Assembly: GCA_947367855.1 (NCBI GenBank)
Contig: CANBFE010000005.1
Span: forward strand, 1-64,000
Length of the DNA stretch: 64,000 nt
Source: an uncultured Lachnospiraceae bacterium
Lineage (GTDB): Bacteria; Bacillota; Clostridia; Lachnospirales; Lachnospiraceae
Direction: 5' to 3'
Shown here: one piece after another, positions 60,703 to 64,000 of the stretch
Position numbering within the stretch: the first letter of the stretch is position 1
Layout of the letters: each line of letters begins with the position of its first letter
The notes under the pieces: generated by a model
What the model saw: the letters and a program-made list of their open reading frames with translations, nothing else
What the model was told of the DNA's origin: nothing
Database searches by the model: none
Program-made: the position numbers and the translations under genes

Positions 60703-61289
60703 ATGAAAGATTTTATTTTTATTACAGGAGCAAGCGGTATAGGTAAGACCACTTTAGCTAATGGACTGCTTGAACATTATAAAACGGCATGCATAGAACA
60801 GCATATGGTACCTGAATTTATTTCACGGGATGGCAGCGAACCAATGACTGGGGAACTTGAAGAACTGACTTGCTGGGAAAATCAGGTGGCAATGTTAATG
60901 TGTTTTCATAGGTTGGGCTATAAAAATATAATTGCTTCCGATATTGATGATTTAAGAACTGCGGATATTCCTATCGTTTTTAAAGGAACTGATTTTATCA
61001 CAATAAAGCTGATATGCAGTGATTTGCATCAAATTGAAGAACAGATGAGGAACCGCCCCAATAATGGACTTATAGATTTTGATTTACAGAAAAAGATGAA
61101 CAAAAAAATATTAAGCGTAATCCTCTAATTAACGAAATAGAGATTGATGTTGCAGGTAAATCAATCGGAGAAGTATTGGAACATTCAATAAATATTATTG
61201 AGACTACACCCTCTTGTTTTGATTATGAATACGAAAAACCTCCAAAGGAAATGTTTTATTCATGGGTTTTTGCGAATGGATTAAGATAA
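60703..61289 (+). pseudogene. P-loop kinase-like gene, AT-rich and frameshifted
   Basis: A P-loop nucleotide-binding start is clear: FIFITGASGIGKTTLANGLLEHY (Walker A GASGIGKTT, about 9-17). The first frame runs 141 codons to 61128. The second, offset by one base, continues from about 61100 with EQKNIKRNPLINEIEIDVAGKSIGEVLEHSINIIETTPSCFDYEYE, stopping at TAA 61287-61289. The change of frame occurs in an A-rich stretch near 61090-61100 and looks like loss of one A from a run. It resembles ATP-binding kinases such as nucleoside or guanylate kinase relatives; the specific role is unknown. Base composition is far more AT-rich than hisS and aspS on either side, so it was probably acquired by transfer. 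A sequencing error in the A-run cannot be excluded. Confidence 0.75.
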
Positions 61290-61400
61290 ATTATGAGAGG
61301 GAACACTTTTCCGAAAAGGGAGTTAAATTCTGACTGGACGGAAAAAAGATAGAATAAGAAGGTCCTGTAAGAGAAAAGGGACAGAAATCGAGGAAATAAT

Positions 61401-63182
61401 ATGGCAGAGTCAATGAAAGGATTAAAGAGAACACATCGCTGCGGAGAGCTTTCCGCGGCAAACATCGGAGAGAAAGTCACCGTCATGGGCTGGGTGCAGA
61501 AACAGCGCAACAAGGGCGGCATTATATTCGTGGATCTGCGGGACCGGGCAGGGATTCTGCAGGTGATCTTTGAGGAGTCGGACTGCGGGACGGAGCATTT
61601 TGCCAAGGCCGAGAAGCTGCGCAGCGAATTTGTGGCTGCAGTGACCGGCAGAGTGGAGAAGCGGGCCGGAGCGGTGAATGAGAATCTGGCCACCGGGGAG
61701 ATTGAGGTTCGGGCGGAGAGTCTGCGGATCCTGTCCGAGTCTGAGACGCCTCCTTTCCCCATCGAGGAGAATTCACGGACAAAGGAAGAGCTTCGTCTGA
61801 AACACCGTTATCTGGATCTGCGCAGGCCTGACTTACAGAGGAATCTGATGCTGCGCAGCAGGGTAACTGCGGCGGTTCATGCTTTCCTGAAGGAGGAAGG
61901 TTTTCTGGAGGTGGAGACCCCTATTTTAAACAAATCTACCCCGGAAGGGGCCAGGGACTATCTGGTGCCCAGCCGTATCCACCAGGGATGTTTCTATGCC
62001 CTGCCCCAGTCCCCCCAGATCTTCAAGCAGCTGCTGATGTGCTCCGGGTACGACAGGTATTTCCAGATTGCCAGATGCTTCCGGGATGAGGACCTGCGGG
62101 CGGACAGGCAGCCGGAATTTACCCAGATTGACCTGGAGATGTCCTTTGTGGATCAGGAGGATGTGCTGGATGTCACCGAGCGTATGGTGGCAAAGGTTTG
62201 TAAGGAGACAGTGGGGGTGGAGGTACCCCTTCCATTGAAGAGGATGACCTGGGATGAGGCCATGAACCGCTTCGGCTCTGACAAGCCGGATACCCGTTTC
62301 GGCATGGAACTGACGGATGTGTCGGAAACGGTGAAGGGCTGTGGTTTCGGTGTATTCACAGGGGCATTGGAGGCTGGCGGCAGCGTCCGGGGCATCAATG
62401 TGAAGGGTCAGGCGGAGATGCCCAGGAAGAAAATCGACGCTTTGGTGGAATTTGCCAAGGGCTACGGCGTAAAGGGACTGGCTTATCTGGCAGTGCTGCC
62501 GGACGGGAGCTTCAAGTCCTCCTTTGCCAAATTCATGACGGAGGAAGAACTGAGCAGTCTGGTGTCCGCCATGGCCGGAGAGCCGGGAGACCTGCTTCTC
62601 TTTGCGGCGGATAAGCTGAAACTGGTGTGGTCCGTACTGGGAGCTCTGCGGGTGGAACTGGCCAGGCAGCTGGAGATGCTGGATCCAAACCAGTACAATT
62701 TCCTCTGGGTGACGGAGTTCCCGCAGTTTGAGTGGAGCGACGAGGAGGAGCGTTTTGTGGCCATGCACCATCCCTTTACCATGCCCATGGAGGAGGATCT
62801 GGAGATTCTGGAGTCGGATCCCGGAAAGGTGCGGGCAAAGGCATATGATATTGTGGTCAACGGCATGGAGCTTGGGGGCGGCAGCGAGAGAATTTACCAG
62901 GACGAGATTCAGGAGAGGATGTTCCGGGCACTGGGCTTTACCACGGAGAAGGCCTATGAGCAGTTTGGATTTTTGATGGATGCTTTTAAATACGGAGTTC
63001 CGCCTCACGCAGGACTGGCCATCGGACTGGAGCGTTTCGTGATGCTGCTGGCCCAGACGGACAATATCCGTGACGTGATCGCGTTCCCCAAGATCAAGGA
63101 CGCCTCCTGTCTCATGTCCGAGGCGCCGGGAGCAGTGGATCCGAAACAGTTGGAGGAGCTGCACCTGCAGGTGACGGAGTAG
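61401..63182 (+). CDS. aspS: Aspartate-tRNA ligase
   Basis: This 593-residue class II synthetase has an N-terminal OB-fold anticodon domain (KVTVMGWVQKQRNKGGIIFVDLRDRAGILQVIFE), then motif 1, LQRNLMLRSRVTAAVHAFLKEEGFLEVETPILNKSTPEGARDYLVPSR, motif 2, YFQIARCFRDEDLRADRQPEFTQIDLEMSF, a bacterial-type insertion domain (GAD, about 285-410), and motif 3, GLAIGLERFVMLLA. Length and order are those of bacterial AspRS. ATG 61401 follows AGGAAATAAT. The C terminus is intact. The phosphopantetheinyl transferase gene begins four bases after the stop. Confidence 0.97.
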   Translation: MAESMKGLKRTHRCGELSAANIGEKVTVMGWVQKQRNKGGIIFVDLRDRAGILQVIFEESDCGTEHFAKAEKLRSEFVAAVTGRVEKRAGAVNENLATGEIEVRAESLRILSESETPPFPIEENSRTKEELRLKHRYLDLRRPDLQRNLMLRSRVTAAVHAFLKEEGFLEVETPILNKSTPEGARDYLVPSRIHQGCFYALPQSPQIFKQLLMCSGYDRYFQIARCFRDEDLRADRQPEFTQIDLEMSFVDQEDVLDVTERMVAKVCKETVGVEVPLPLKRMTWDEAMNRFGSDKPDTRFGMELTDVSETVKGCGFGVFTGALEAGGSVRGINVKGQAEMPRKKIDALVEFAKGYGVKGLAYLAVLPDGSFKSSFAKFMTEEELSSLVSAMAGEPGDLLLFAADKLKLVWSVLGALRVELARQLEMLDPNQYNFLWVTEFPQFEWSDEEERFVAMHHPFTMPMEEDLEILESDPGKVRAKAYDIVVNGMELGGGSERIYQDEIQERMFRALGFTTEKAYEQFGFLMDAFKYGVPPHAGLAIGLERFVMLLAQTDNIRDVIAFPKIKDASCLMSEAPGAVDPKQLEELHLQVTE

Positions 63183-63185
63183 GCG

Positions 63186-63971
63186 ATGTATCTTGCAAAA
63201 TATCTTCTGGATATCACAGAATTCACAGATGCGGAAAACGGAGAAGCCCTTCTTGCGAGGGCTTTTCTGCATATAGACGCAGAGCGGAAAAGGAAGGCCC
63301 TTGGCATAAGACCCGGAAAAGCCAGGGCTGCCAGTGTGGGGGCAGGATTGCTGCTGCAGGCGGCGGTAAGAGATGGGGACAGGGAGGCGTGTTCCCAATG
63401 GAGACGGTATTCCGTCAATGAATTAACGGATGTTTTGCAGGAGAAACCGCCGTTGGAACTTGCCTATGTATATGGAAGGGAGGGAAAGCCCTATTTCAGG
63501 GATCTGCCCTTTTATTTTAATCTGTCTCATTCCGGGGATTATGTCCTCTGCGTGGTTTCCGCAGCGGAGATCGGGGCGGATATTCAGCAGCACCGCCGGA
63601 GAGAGGGGGGAAAGGGCAAGGCTGAGGAGCGGAGTGGGGGTTCGGAACAAAATGCCTTCCGGGACAACAGCCCTATTTTAGAGAGACTTGCCTCGCGTTT
63701 TTTTACGGAAAGAGAATGCGATGCCCTGAACCGGGCAGGGGCAGAGCGGGAGCAGCTCTTCTTTCGGCTGTGGGCAAGGAAGGAGGCCTACGGGAAGCTG
63801 ACCGGGAAGGGCGTGACCGGCGTGTTGGGCATGGATATGCTGCCGGAGACAGGGCAGGAGGAAGATAAACTGCTGTCCGGGGAAGGCGAATTCTCCCGGA
63901 AAAGAGGGATTTCCTGGGAAGAATACAGCGGTATAGAGGGATACAGCATTTCGCTGTGTCATTACGGCTGA
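63186..63971 (+). CDS. Sfp-type 4'-phosphopantetheinyl transferase
   Basis: This 261-residue enzyme loads phosphopantetheine from CoA onto carrier proteins. The family motifs are clear: FYFNLSHSGDYVLCVVS, then EIGADIQQ (the GVDIE metal site with Asp), then RLWARKEAYGKLTGKGV (the WxxKEA site). The length suits the Sfp/Gsp group, which modifies non-ribosomal peptide and polyketide carriers as well as acyl carrier protein. A Gly/Glu/Lys-rich insertion of about 25 residues follows GADIQQ. ATG 63186 lies four bases after aspS, so the genes are co-transcribed. No carrier-protein gene is in the window. Confidence 0.9.
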   Translation: MYLAKYLLDITEFTDAENGEALLARAFLHIDAERKRKALGIRPGKARAASVGAGLLLQAAVRDGDREACSQWRRYSVNELTDVLQEKPPLELAYVYGREGKPYFRDLPFYFNLSHSGDYVLCVVSAAEIGADIQQHRRREGGKGKAEERSGGSEQNAFRDNSPILERLASRFFTERECDALNRAGAEREQLFFRLWARKEAYGKLTGKGVTGVLGMDMLPETGQEEDKLLSGEGEFSRKRGISWEEYSGIEGYSISLCHYG

Positions 63972-64000
63972 CCCCAGATCAGCCCTCGTAATCATCCAGA

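Noticed and set aside
61926..63398. 490-codon open frame on the minus strand opposite aspS
   Set aside because: Shadow of aspS; it has no ribosome site and no family features.
1..64000. CRISPR arrays, rRNA or tRNA genes, complete insertion sequences
   Set aside because: Reading both strands, I saw no regular spacer array, no conserved rRNA sequence, no tRNA-like T-arm block and no transposase with terminal inverted repeats.

Overview
The window looks like a chromosomal segment of a gut-type Clostridia bacterium, most likely Lachnospiraceae. The evidence is moderate GC, strong AGGAGG-type ribosome sites, VanRS/VanY, LplABC-type sugar import, BceAB-type and YtrA-type ABC systems, and a secA-prfB and hisS-aspS layout. 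I do not assign a species. No rRNA, tRNA, CRISPR array or complete insertion sequence was seen, and no stretch longer than 300 bases lacks a gene or gene remnant.

Bases 1-8076 are a decaying accessory region. It holds remnants of a flavodoxin, a lipoprotein joined to a formylglycine-generating-enzyme (SUMF1) tail, and an aldo/keto reductase tail. A second aldo/keto reductase gene is cut in two by an AT-rich integrative mobilizable element (1818-7199, about 5.4 kb, flanked by CATGACGGAA). A carboxymuconolactone decarboxylase-cupin fusion follows, with an internal deletion. The element carries a tyrosine integrase, a small HTH regulator, a ribbon-helix-helix protein, a pMV158-type rolling-circle Rep whose TACTACGAC nick hairpin lies at the end of the upstream gene, a MobV relaxase with a structured upstream region, and a near-perfect ParB-type parS sequence close to its right end.

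Bases 8097-32886 are mostly stable genes: a DUF4405 membrane protein, an AraC regulator, a MATE exporter, a VanR-VanS-VanY set without resistance ligase genes, an XRE-desulfoferrodoxin fusion regulator, an SRAP protease, two APH-fold kinases, a zinc-ribbon/TPM membrane pair and a BceAB-like ABC pair. They are followed by a LytTR response regulator broken by a stop codon, a pair of poorly known proteins (one FliD-like), an FAD oxidoreductase, a Nudix hydrolase, a YtrA-type GntR-ABC operon with a perfect AGTGTA-N13-TACACT operator, and a PHP-domain phosphoesterase.

Bases 32947-42417 hold a two-component system with a very large sensor domain, then an AraC regulator divergent from a sulfatase and an LplBCA-type sugar ABC transporter. 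This looks like a small locus for a sulfated glycan. Bases 42552-63971 carry housekeeping and membrane genes: secA, prfB (with a programmed-frameshift site that has UAA instead of UGA), an Asp-box protein, DUF975 and DUF4190 proteins, an HEQEH-motif protein, an Rpn/PDDEXK nuclease, a two-subunit ABC exporter, cutC, an EAL phosphodiesterase, UDP-glucose dehydrogenase, hisS, a low-GC frameshifted P-loop kinase-like gene, aspS and a Sfp-type phosphopantetheinyl transferase.
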